Shown here one piece after another: positions 33,946 to 42,102 of a stretch of DNA of 64,000 nt (position 1 is its first letter; each line of letters opens with the position of its first letter). A model generated the notes under the pieces. That model did not search any database, was not told where the DNA came from, and worked only from the letters and a program-made list of their open reading frames with translations. A program made the position numbers and the translations under genes. Source of the DNA: Paenibacillus aceris (GTDB taxonomy: Bacteria; Bacillota; Bacilli; Paenibacillales; NBRC-103111); contig NZ_JAGGKV010000008.1 of assembly GCF_017874035.1 (NCBI RefSeq), positions 245,942 to 309,941 of the forward strand, read 5' to 3'.

Positions 33946-34890
33946 TTAACGTGCAGCCGTACCGCCGGACGTCTGCAATATCTTCATTGAACCGTACAGT
34001 TCAGTAATTCTAGCAAATTCAGCCTTATCATAAAATTCGCAGGTTCCGTTGGTCATTTCTTTCGCCACTTCGATCGAGAATCGAACAGCTGCTGCAATGT
34101 CGACTTCATGACTAGCGCCTGTCCCACACCCTGGAACGGCGGATTGCGCAGTAACCGCAACACCTACAACCGGAGCGTCGGTTGCTACAGCTGGTTGAAG
34201 AATAGAATTGATATGATAGAGATCATTGCCGTATGGCGTAATATCCTGCATCGTAATCGGGAATGTTACAGGTAATTGCCCCGTAGCCATTTCCATAATA
34301 CGCAGCAAATCGTCGCTTACTCGCAAAATGTATCCTTCTTTAACAGTTGGTGAAATCGCAATACCCTTATGGTTGATGACACGATTCCCTTTGGTTGTAT
34401 CAATGGAAAGAATCGCTTCCATCTCCGGAACGATCTCATGCTTATTCATCGTGCCGATATCGACCGGTGAATCCATGAAATCGACGGGCTCGTGCGGACG
34501 TGTCGGCGCATCCGGACAAATATGTGTCGTCACAATGACGTCGCCTTTCAATCGATCGCCTTTGGTCTGCATATCCGCCAGCTTCAGCGCGGCAGCAACT
34601 GCGGCAACCGCTCCATCCGCATCGGATACGATCCCGATCCGGCTTGGCCGGGCTCCAATCCCGCCTAGACGCCCAATAATCCCGAAAGTAGGCGTGTGGC
34701 CTCCCTTCGACTTGCCGTCTGTTCCGGGAACGACGATTTTAATGAAATCGGTGCTGCCTTTCTCGCCTAGCACTTTTTGAACAGTGACGGAAACCTCCGG
34801 ATAGTCATTGAATAGTCCTTTTACTTGTTCTCCGGACACATAGCCGCTGTCTAAAATATCAAGCACAGTCATCGTTTGTTTAAGCGTCAT
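33946..34890 (-). CDS. DUF1177 family protein
   Basis: A 314-residue protein of a family without known function. Conserved-looking stretches are PTFGIIGRLGGIGARPSRIGIVSDADGAVAAVAAALKLADM, GDVIVTTHICPDAPTRPHEPVDFMDSPV, and VGVAVTAQSAVPGCGTGASHEVDIAAAVRFSIEVAKEM. The ordered Asp, His and Cys residues (SDAD, THICPDAP) look like a metal or catalytic site. There is no signal peptide or membrane segment. It follows DUF917 by 36 bases in the same operon; DUF1177, DUF917, AroM and OPT genes tend to travel together, which suggests one pathway. Confidence 0.78.
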   Translation of the reverse strand: MTLKQTMTVLDILDSGYVSGEQVKGLFNDYPEVSVTVQKVLGEKGSTDFIKIVVPGTDGKSKGGHTPTFGIIGRLGGIGARPSRIGIVSDADGAVAAVAAALKLADMQTKGDRLKGDVIVTTHICPDAPTRPHEPVDFMDSPVDIGTMNKHEIVPEMEAILSIDTTKGNRVINHKGIAISPTVKEGYILRVSDDLLRIMEMATGQLPVTFPITMQDITPYGNDLYHINSILQPAVATDAPVVGVAVTAQSAVPGCGTGASHEVDIAAAVRFSIEVAKEMTNGTCEFYDKAEFARITELYGSMKILQTSGGTAAR

Positions 34891-34926
34891 GTTAAGTTTC
34901 CTCCATTGGTTAGCTTATTGATTGGA

Positions 34927-35988
34927 TTAAAATAAATAGGGAATCACGGATTTATGAATGATTTCTTCAATCGGCTTCATTAATTTGGCATTGCTCATCG
35001 TGCTGCTGAGCAGCAGCTTTTCTTTGGGCACTGAAATTACGACGAGCTGCTGTCCTTTCTCCACTGCGGCTGTTACGACAGGTCTAGCTGTCTTGGCATC
35101 CAGCGTCATGATCAAATCAGGGAACGTGCCCAGACGCTGTCCATCCTGTTCGAGGGTCATGTATTCATTCCAGAAGGTCAACTCATACGCACCATCCAGC
35201 CAGACCGTACCTACATCGAAACCGCCGGTCGTTACTAAATTGAAATCTGTTACGGTGCCAGCAGTGACGACCTTGCCCCCGAGCTTCGTAACGACCGCGT
35301 CAATTGCCGCTTCACCACGGTATGACAGCAGCGCTTCTCCTACCTCGATCGCTTGAGTAATCGCGCCAGCCGCTCCATTCGCCCTTGCATAAGCTGCCGT
35401 TACAGGATTTCTAGCCACGGCGACCAGCCCGCCGGCTTCAACGGACGCTTTGCGTACCATGGTAGCGGCCTTTTCCAAAGAACCGGAGATATTCATCTCG
35501 ACATATTGACTGCCTTGGCCGCCGATTGCCGTTTGATGAGACACATAACCGTCCACCTCGGATAAATTGAGCGATCCCATGGCGCCTGTCGGATGGGCAC
35601 GTCCATTACATGCGAAATCCACAAGCGGAATCCCCGTAATCGCGGACTGAAACCAGCCGTTGACGGTCGTGCCAGCACCATTTTCATTCGTATGAATCGC
35701 CTTGATAGGACGATGCAATTTGTGCTTCAGAAGCTCAAGCGCTTTGGCATAGTGAATCGGCTTTAGAAATTTATCTTTGGCACCGGGCGCTCCAACAAGA
35801 GACACGGTGACCAATAAATCCTCATCGTCAAGCTCATTTATGTTCAGAAGCTCCGGATGTCCGATTTCGAAAGCCAGACGCCCGATTTGGAGGCCTTCTT
35901 CAATATGGCCGCCTCCGCCTCCGCCTAATACAGCGCCTCCATAAACCGCATATTCGACCATGCTTTCATCCAACTTTGTAATAGCCAT
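34927..35988 (-). CDS. DUF917 family protein (S-methyl-thiohydantoin desulfurase-like)
   Basis: A 353-residue cytoplasmic protein. YGGAVLGGGGGGHIEEGLQIGRLA near the start, LVTVSLVGAPGAKDK, HTNENGAGTTVNGWFQSAITGIPLVDFACNGRAHPTGAMGSLNL, and VTAAVEKGQQLVVISVPKEKLLLSS are the family landmarks. Members are related to hydantoinase/oxoprolinase subunits, and one is reported as an S-methyl thiohydantoin desulfurase. I start it at the ATG at 35986-35988, nine bases after GAGG, which itself lies across the stop of the OPT gene; a GTG at 36001-36003 would overlap that gene. A hydantoin-like substrate is inferred. Confidence 0.8.
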   Translation of the reverse strand: MAITKLDESMVEYAVYGGAVLGGGGGGHIEEGLQIGRLAFEIGHPELLNINELDDEDLLVTVSLVGAPGAKDKFLKPIHYAKALELLKHKLHRPIKAIHTNENGAGTTVNGWFQSAITGIPLVDFACNGRAHPTGAMGSLNLSEVDGYVSHQTAIGGQGSQYVEMNISGSLEKAATMVRKASVEAGGLVAVARNPVTAAYARANGAAGAITQAIEVGEALLSYRGEAAIDAVVTKLGGKVVTAGTVTDFNLVTTGGFDVGTVWLDGAYELTFWNEYMTLEQDGQRLGTFPDLIMTLDAKTARPVVTAAVEKGQQLVVISVPKEKLLLSSTMSNAKLMKPIEEIIHKSVIPYLF

Positions 35989-35999
35989 TACGTATGACC

Positions 36000-37607
36000 T
36001 CACTTTCTCATTTTGAATACCGAGTTAAAGAAGCTGAATAGTGCATCTCCGGCAATAAATCCGGCAGCGAGAATACTCATGGAGCTTTCAGCTTCTCCCT
36101 TTTTCACTTTAAGCACGATGATTCGGATCAAAATCCCGACAAGGACCGCCCAACACGCATTTGGCGTGGAAATTAATAGACCGGTTGCAAACAACACCCC
36201 GATTTGGCGTTTGGGTCCGCCAATAAGCTGGAAAATCGCTCCCGGAATAGCCCATAGCAGCAATTGCAGCGCAATTTCCGGTGATGCGCCCGCTTTAATC
36301 GTCGATACGTACACTTTATCAATCGGCGGTACCAAGTTTTGAGCAAAATATCCTTTATAAGTAACAATTACTGTTAATAGCGCGACACCAAATGCAATCA
36401 TGCCCGTAATATACTGCTGCTTTCTACCCTTCAATTCGAACTCACGGTCCTCGCCATTGCCGCGCAAAATATAACCGGTTTTCAAATCGTAACCCATATC
36501 GGCAAAAGCCGGACCTGTAGCGGCACTAAAGCCGGCTAACAAAGCAAGCGCGACAGGCGGGAATCCGATCATCATCCCAAAAAGCAAGGTAATGAAAGCC
36601 ACCGCGAAAGCCGGGAACCAGCCGGAGTGCATCGCCGCAATACCAACGATCAGCTCGTGAACGAAAGCCGCGAACGCAGCGAAGATGATGAATCCAAGGA
36701 ACATCCCAAGCGACATTTTAGTCACGATACCGCCAATGATCGCAATTAACAGAGCAATGATCAGATACGCCGCAAAACCGAGCCCCAATGCACGTCTAGC
36801 TTCTTTGATCGGTCGTGTTAAACTGCTGTCATCAACAGCCGGCTTATCGGCCGCTACGTCAGCACCCTTTTTCTGCTTGCTGAAAATGAGTACACACGCT
36901 TGAATTAAGGCTACGATACCAGCACCGATCATAACGCCATGCGCAATATAAAGCGCGTTCACATCGGCGTTAAACCATGGCACGGAATACTGCCTAAGCA
37001 TGAGGCCAATACCGAACATCGCCAGCGCCCAGATGTTTCCGATAAAAGCAACACCGAAAGCCGACATAGATATATGAAAATAAGAGCCGATAATACCGAT
37101 AACTGTACCTACCCCCAGCAGTCCTGCACGCTTGCCTCCTTTGTCTCCGGCCAGAATCGATTCCGCCGTAGCTACGCCTGGAGCCCAGGTTTCCCTTGCC
37201 GGAAACAGCTTGGAATCGAACAGTTTGTACAGCAGCGCTGCATCTACGAACATCGCCAAGGCGGCTCCGATCAACATCGGAACGACAAGTTCCTTATTCC
37301 CCATTGCGAAAGGAATACCGATCGGAATCAACAAGCTGTTGGCTGCGCCGAAAGTCGCAGAGGAAATCGAAGTTTGCACTAAATTCTGACGATGGACAGA
37401 CTTGTACTTTTTTAAGATGGCAACGGGTATTCTTGCAATCAGCATAGCCACCAGTGCCCCTATAATCGCCGTGTTTGGCGTTACCCCCAGCGTAGTTACG
37501 ATTTGCATACCGATAATGGCTCCGATAATGCCGGTAATAATATTCAGAATTAAGGCGAACGGTTCAAAAATACTCGGATGCTTCTTTTCGTTATGTTCCT
37601 TTTCCAT
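36000..37607 (-). CDS. OPT family oligopeptide transporter
   Basis: A 535-residue membrane protein with about 14 hydrophobic segments. NLVQTSISSATFGAANSLLIPIGIPFAMG, GVATAESILAGDKGG, and FADMGYDLKTGYILRGNGEDREFELKGRKQQYITG are typical OPT-family features; the last is the soluble loop before the second half. OPT proteins import peptides or metal-chelating compounds driven by protons. Lying between a DMT exporter-like gene and DUF917, it probably brings in the compound that the block degrades. It starts 13 bases after the DMT gene and overlaps the ribosome site of DUF917. Confidence 0.85.
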   Translation of the reverse strand: MEKEHNEKKHPSIFEPFALILNIITGIIGAIIGMQIVTTLGVTPNTAIIGALVAMLIARIPVAILKKYKSVHRQNLVQTSISSATFGAANSLLIPIGIPFAMGNKELVVPMLIGAALAMFVDAALLYKLFDSKLFPARETWAPGVATAESILAGDKGGKRAGLLGVGTVIGIIGSYFHISMSAFGVAFIGNIWALAMFGIGLMLRQYSVPWFNADVNALYIAHGVMIGAGIVALIQACVLIFSKQKKGADVAADKPAVDDSSLTRPIKEARRALGLGFAAYLIIALLIAIIGGIVTKMSLGMFLGFIIFAAFAAFVHELIVGIAAMHSGWFPAFAVAFITLLFGMMIGFPPVALALLAGFSAATGPAFADMGYDLKTGYILRGNGEDREFELKGRKQQYITGMIAFGVALLTVIVTYKGYFAQNLVPPIDKVYVSTIKAGASPEIALQLLLWAIPGAIFQLIGGPKRQIGVLFATGLLISTPNACWAVLVGILIRIIVLKVKKGEAESSMSILAAGFIAGDALFSFFNSVFKMRK

Positions 37608-37619
37608 ACGACAATCCCC

Positions 37620-38498
37620 CTATGCAGTCTCTGCTTTATAATTTAGTTTTTCCTTGTGCACAGTGCCGAAAAGGACTCCGATGAGAACAAGCGTCACTCC
37701 GATCAACTGTACAAAAGAGACATGATGTCCAAAGATGATAAAATCAAGGAGCATTGTCATGATTGGCTGCAAATTCAGCACAATCGTGGATCTGGCAGCA
37801 CCAACCGTTTCCATGCCTTTGTTCCAAAGCACATTCACAAGACCTTGAGCCACTATGACAGTAAGGATAGCCATGCACCAGAAGTTAAAAGGGTGCGACC
37901 AGTCGACTTTCACCGTTGTCAACACGTACGGGTCGAATAACACGCTGCTTAGCGTAAAACTATAAACCGTAAGGATAAAAGGCGTCATTCGGCGGGAAAG
38001 TACTCTGATGATGATCAGGTTACAGGAAAAGGTAAAGGTAGCTCCCAATATCATCAGATCTCCTGCGCTTACTGAAAAACTTTGCATGTTCAAAGCTGCA
38101 ATAAGACCTAGGAAGGCAACCATCATGCCTGCGATCATGCGACTTGTGATCTTTTCCCTCAGAAATACGGAAGCAAGCGCTGCCGTAATAAACGGCGACA
38201 TCGTAAAAATCAGTGAAGCATGTGTGGCAGATGTACGATGTAAACCATTCAACAAGAAAAGCTGATTGGCAATTAGTCCGATTGAAGCTGACATCAACAA
38301 CAGCAGCCATTCCTTGCGGGTTGGCCAGACGAAGGATCTGGCTAAATATGCCCAAAGCAGAAATACGATCGATACAACAGTCAGGCTAATAACGGATAGC
38401 AGCAAGGGAGAAAACTCTTGCAGCAGGAATTGTCTAGCCACATAATTTAGAGCCCAAACAAATACGCAAAAAATTAAAATGATATACGACTTCGCCAA
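37620..38498 (-). CDS. EamA/DMT family transporter
   Basis: A 292-residue, ten-segment permease built from two EamA repeats: FVWALNYVARQFLLQEFSPLLLSVISLT in repeat 1 with ATHASLIFTMSPFITAALASVFLREKIT, and AQGLVNVLWNKGMETVGAARSTIVLNLQPIMTMLLDFIIFGHHVSFVQLIGVTLVLIGV in repeat 2. These proteins mostly export amino acids or metabolites. It starts with TTG at 38496-38498, seven bases after GAGGGG. Paired with the OPT importer it could export a product or by-product of the pathway (inference). Confidence 0.88.
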   Translation of the reverse strand: MAKSYIILIFCVFVWALNYVARQFLLQEFSPLLLSVISLTVVSIVFLLWAYLARSFVWPTRKEWLLLLMSASIGLIANQLFLLNGLHRTSATHASLIFTMSPFITAALASVFLREKITSRMIAGMMVAFLGLIAALNMQSFSVSAGDLMILGATFTFSCNLIIIRVLSRRMTPFILTVYSFTLSSVLFDPYVLTTVKVDWSHPFNFWCMAILTVIVAQGLVNVLWNKGMETVGAARSTIVLNLQPIMTMLLDFIIFGHHVSFVQLIGVTLVLIGVLFGTVHKEKLNYKAETA

Positions 38499-38530
38499 AG
38501 AAATGCCCCTCGATAAGCGTATTGTTTCCG

Positions 38531-39175
38531 CTAATTGCGGAGTTGTTTATACCTATTAGCGGCGAACATGCCTTCCGCTTCCACAGCGTCAATGACCGGC
38601 ACTTTGAGCTCTCTTCTTATAACATCTGCAAGTCCGATGGTTGAGAATCCCGTGCAAGCGAACAAGATGACTTGCGCACCTTGCTCTTGCAGCGCCTTTG
38701 CGGCCGCCAAAGCTTTGTCGCGCCCCGTTTCAGTTAACAAATCTGTTGTATTCGTTACACCTTCCGGGCGGTTATAGCCTACGATCAAAGAACCCAACAA
38801 TTGCACCAGCACTGCAGGAGCGTCCTCTGTGATTCCCATAACACCGACAGCTTGTCCATAGGAAAGCGCAACCAATGATGCCGCGCTACCAGCTCCGATA
38901 ACCGGGATAGTGACGCTCTTTCGGAGCTGATCAATCGCAGGATCTGCTGCACAGCTGATGACCAGCACTTCACAACCTTCCTCCTCCATGCTTTGGCCTA
39001 ATGCTATGATTTTCGGTAGTGCTTTGGCTTCCGACTCTTCATCGAAAATGCCGAGCGGTTGATCCGGTATGCACCTGCTTAATACAGGCACACCGTAGAA
39101 CTCAGAGATTATTCGTCCGTGCTGTTCAAGAATATCCGGGTTTTCCGTTGTAAATACACGAATCAGTCCAATCAT
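38531..39175 (-). CDS. Aspartate/glutamate/hydantoin racemase family protein
   Basis: A 214-residue pseudo-symmetric enzyme. The two catalytic cysteines are visible: Cys75 in VLVISCAADPAIDQLRK and Cys174 in VILFACTGFSTIGLADVIRRELKVPVIDAVEA. The N-terminus MIGLIRVFTTENPDILEQHGRII is close to hydantoin/allantoin racemases. It would epimerise an amino acid or a five-ring hydantoin so that stereospecific enzymes can act. It is the first gene after the PucR regulator on the same strand, and starts the block. Confidence 0.87.
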   Translation of the reverse strand: MIGLIRVFTTENPDILEQHGRIISEFYGVPVLSRCIPDQPLGIFDEESEAKALPKIIALGQSMEEEGCEVLVISCAADPAIDQLRKSVTIPVIGAGSAASLVALSYGQAVGVMGITEDAPAVLVQLLGSLIVGYNRPEGVTNTTDLLTETGRDKALAAAKALQEQGAQVILFACTGFSTIGLADVIRRELKVPVIDAVEAEGMFAANRYKQLRN

Positions 39176-39292
39176 TGACCCTCATCCCTTCTGTCTCTGT
39201 CTGCTTCAAAGTTATGAATTAAGTTAATTTTCTTACATTAATTTTAGTTTCTTTTCAATTCCTTAGGCAATGTACTGGTCTACCAAAACTAA

Positions 39293-39329
39293 AGAAGACC
39301 TATTGTGCTCTGAGCACAATAGGTCTTCT
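39293..39329. terminator. Near-perfect 37-bp palindrome, terminator of pucR
   Basis: Arms of 18 bases (AGAAGACCTATTGTGCTC and its complement) around a single central T. On the minus strand TTTAGTTTTG follows and it lies 7 bases past the pucR stop codon, so it is read as a terminator. The arm length and perfection are unusual. Confidence 0.7.
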
Positions 39330-39336
39330 ATCTTCT

Positions 39337-40878
39337 TTAGTTTGCCTGTTTTAACAAATAAAAAACAGTGCATAAATAAAACTCAAACCGGTTCACTGCA
39401 TCCCCCATATCAATCAGGGTAATTTCTTTGATTCTATCCATGCGGTATTTCACCGAATTCCGGTGAATGAACATGAGGTTAGCCGTTTCGATCAGGCTTC
39501 CTGCTGTTGATAAATAGTGATAGAGCGTCATGACCAAATCCGTCCCGTTCTCCTTATCGTATTCTGATAACTTGCCGATTTTCTTCTCGATCAGCGTGTC
39601 AAAATTAACGTGCAGAGACGATTCCAGCAGCAAGTGAAAGATTTCCAATTCCCCGAATGTAAACAAGGATTGACCCTTATTCAAACGACTGCCGATGGTT
39701 ACCGCTTTTTTCGCCTCGATATAACTTCTGTGAACTTCCCATAACGAACAACGGGTGCCTAGACCCGAGCTGATGTCCGCCCATTGTGCTAGGAAAGAAT
39801 CAAGCGCTTCCCGCCAGGTGCTAACTAAATTGTCAGAATCATAATTCTTCTTGGGGGCATCCGCTCTGCTTGCCAGAAACAAAACAAATCGTTCCCCTTG
39901 CCCGTGTACAAAAGACCTACATCTTCTTTTGTGGGATTCTTCTTGTATCCATTGGTTCAAAGCCGATGTGAACCGGGATTCGGTTTCGCTCGGCAAGCTT
40001 CCGCTTTCAATAAAGCAAATTTCCCAGCTGCATTCGGGATCCAACCCCAATTGCCGCCCTTTGTCCGTGGCTTCCTGTTTAGATAAAGGCAAGCTCATCA
40101 GCAGCTCTTCAAAAAAGTCGCCGCGAAGTCTAAGCTCGGTATCTTCGGCAATTTTTTTCCTCATTAATTCAAGTGAAAATACCAGTCGTGCTTGTTCGAT
40201 GCAAACCAATTCCAAATCATCCAATTGTTCCTTGCCCACAATAAACTTCCCCATAAATTGTTTATCTACCGTGATTTCCCATTGGCGGTTGATCACCGAA
40301 GGCTCATAAGGAATATGTGATGGAGAAGAAACCAGCATGTCATCTTGCTTGCCCACAATCCAGATAGGCGACTTTAATAGCGCAGAGACGTTATCGGCGA
40401 CAGCTTGAATCCCGCTGTTATTTAACACCAGATTGGTTAGCGTTTTATGAATTTCTTCCGACCTTCTGAGCAATGCCGCCTGATTATCAATAATATGCTC
40501 CATTACCGGATAGGTAATATCGATATAGGCCATATGAATTGGAAGTTGAATGATCGGTATATCAAGCAAATTACTTTTACGGATCATTTCTAGTGGGATA
40601 TCGGGAATAAATCGCTCCGGTTTAATGGCGACGCCAGCTGCCCCCGCTTGAGCCAAACTTTCAATAAGTTCTGGCAGCAAGGATGGGTCATGACGCATGG
40701 AGTAGCCGGTTGTCAGCACCAGTGCGCCTTCTTTAAGCCACCCTTTAATATCAGGAACTTCTATGATGTCTACATACCGTATAACACGGTCTAGCCCCTT
40801 ATCCCCGCTGATTAACTTCGCTTGTTCGAATGCGGGCAGGTTTAGCAGTTCTTTTATCGTCAAAGAGTTAAGATTCAT
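39337..40878 (-). CDS. PucR family transcriptional regulator
   Basis: A 513-residue regulator. The N-terminal PucR domain (about 3-125) reads LTIKELLNLPAFEQAKLISGDKGLDRVIRYVDIIEVPDIKGWLKEGALVLTTGYS; a middle GGDEF-like helical domain follows; the C-terminus is the PucR helix-turn-helix, ENGTDLVMTLYHYLSTAGSLIETANLMFIHRNSVKYRMDRIKEI. PucR proteins activate catabolism of purines, hydantoins or amino acids. I start it at the ATG at 40876-40878, five bases after AGGTGA. It lies just upstream of the block and is most likely its activator. The transport of hydantoin-like compounds would fit its family. Confidence 0.9.
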   Translation of the reverse strand: MNLNSLTIKELLNLPAFEQAKLISGDKGLDRVIRYVDIIEVPDIKGWLKEGALVLTTGYSMRHDPSLLPELIESLAQAGAAGVAIKPERFIPDIPLEMIRKSNLLDIPIIQLPIHMAYIDITYPVMEHIIDNQAALLRRSEEIHKTLTNLVLNNSGIQAVADNVSALLKSPIWIVGKQDDMLVSSPSHIPYEPSVINRQWEITVDKQFMGKFIVGKEQLDDLELVCIEQARLVFSLELMRKKIAEDTELRLRGDFFEELLMSLPLSKQEATDKGRQLGLDPECSWEICFIESGSLPSETESRFTSALNQWIQEESHKRRCRSFVHGQGERFVLFLASRADAPKKNYDSDNLVSTWREALDSFLAQWADISSGLGTRCSLWEVHRSYIEAKKAVTIGSRLNKGQSLFTFGELEIFHLLLESSLHVNFDTLIEKKIGKLSEYDKENGTDLVMTLYHYLSTAGSLIETANLMFIHRNSVKYRMDRIKEITLIDMGDAVNRFEFYLCTVFYLLKQAN

Positions 40879-40946
40879 TATGATCACCTATGTACTTCCA
40901 TTCTGCAAAATACGATCTTAGTATAACCTAATTCCATTTCTCCCTA

Positions 40947-40976
40947 GAATAAAAGTGTTAAAAAAACCACATGCTA
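40947..40976 (+). promoter_or_regulatory. Candidate sigma-G (forespore) promoter of the DUF3231 gene
   Basis: GAATA (40947-40951) and CATGCTA (40970-40976) separated by 18 bases fit the sigma-G pattern GHATR-18-CATnHTA. It lies about 55 bases before the start codon. An imperfect ACATG/CATGT repeat overlaps the -10. Confidence 0.5.
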
Positions 40977-41030
40977 GCTATCATGTGAATGTAATGATAT
41001 GTAAAGCCAATAACGGAGGTTATGTTTTTA

Positions 41031-42014
41031 ATGCCGGAAAAATCTAAAATGAGTGCTACGGAGCTCGGTTCATTATGGATGACATATCAAAAAAAAACAA
41101 TGATTCTTCGTATATTGGAGTATTTCATTGCGAAATCGGACGATCAATCAGCGAAAGAGTTAATGACAGGATTATATGAAAAGCTTCATCCAATGGTCAT
41201 AGAGGCCAAAACGCTGTTAGAACAAGATGGTGCAGCAACGCCAATCGGGTTCACGAAAGAAGATGTTAATCTGGATGCTCCACAGCTATTTGAGAATGGC
41301 TTTGATATTATGTTCTGCCGCGTATTAAAAGAAATCAGTATGGGGATGTATGTTCTCCATATGACGTTATCATATCGTGAAGATATCGTTATGTATTATA
41401 AGAGGCTTACCGATTTAACTCAAACCTATTATAATCTCTTTACGCAATATCTTCTTGAAAAACATATTCTTCCTTGTCCGAATTTCACGAACATGCCAAA
41501 ATCTGTTGGTTTTGTTACCGATACATCTTATATGAAGGGAACCAATCTTTTTGGTCAAAAGAGATCGATTAATATCGTCGAGTTTGGGCTGATGCATCAT
41601 TCCATTGAGACCAATGTTACGGGTATGCAGCTGATGAGAGGATATGCCCAATGTGCCAATGATGAAGACGTGAAGAAACATTTTATTAAAGGACAAGAAC
41701 TATCGAAAGAGATTTTAAAAGATACTACAGAGATACTTCTGCAGAATAATATTCAACCTCCTGCCACACCGGGAGGCACTGTTACAAATTCAACGATGGC
41801 GCCTTTTTCGGAAAAATTGATGATGTACAGTACATATCTTTTGTGTGGCTTCAGCATCGGTGGTCAAGGCTTTAGCTCTGCATTCACATTACGGAACGAT
41901 ATGATTCTAAGATCAGGACTTTTCGCTAAAAGCGTCTATGATTTCACGATGGAAGGAGTCAAACTGATGATGTCCAAGGGATTGTTAGAGGAACCCCCTG
42001 AAATGGATCTTTAA
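41031..42014 (+). CDS. DUF3231 family protein, probable spore protein
   Basis: A 327-residue protein made of two similar helical halves, each starting with a ferritin-like helix bundle: LGSLWMTYQKKTMILRILEYFIAKSDDQSAKELM in half 1, and FGLMHHSIETNVTGMQLMRGYAQCANDEDVKKHFIKGQELSKEIL in half 2. This is the DUF3231 pattern known only from spore-forming Firmicutes. Function is unknown. The second ATG (41031) is 11 bases from GGAGG, while the first (41022) is only two bases away, so I use the second with some doubt. A forespore-type promoter precedes it. Confidence 0.85.
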   Translation: MPEKSKMSATELGSLWMTYQKKTMILRILEYFIAKSDDQSAKELMTGLYEKLHPMVIEAKTLLEQDGAATPIGFTKEDVNLDAPQLFENGFDIMFCRVLKEISMGMYVLHMTLSYREDIVMYYKRLTDLTQTYYNLFTQYLLEKHILPCPNFTNMPKSVGFVTDTSYMKGTNLFGQKRSINIVEFGLMHHSIETNVTGMQLMRGYAQCANDEDVKKHFIKGQELSKEILKDTTEILLQNNIQPPATPGGTVTNSTMAPFSEKLMMYSTYLLCGFSIGGQGFSSAFTLRNDMILRSGLFAKSVYDFTMEGVKLMMSKGLLEEPPEMDL

Positions 42015-42070
42015 TTCCGTATACGAACGGCTGAAGAACGCTTTAATACCGTAACGCCGATACAAAAGCA

Positions 42071-42100
42071 CCCCAAGAACGGATAGCGTTCTTGGGGCGT
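42071..42100. terminator. Convergent terminator between DUF3231 and beta-helix genes
   Basis: Perfect 11-bp arms CCCCAAGAACG/CGTTCTTGGGG with a five-base loop. On the minus strand TGCTTTTG follows, on the plus strand CGTTCTTAG, so it can serve both transcripts. Confidence 0.75.
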
Positions 42101-42102
42101 TC

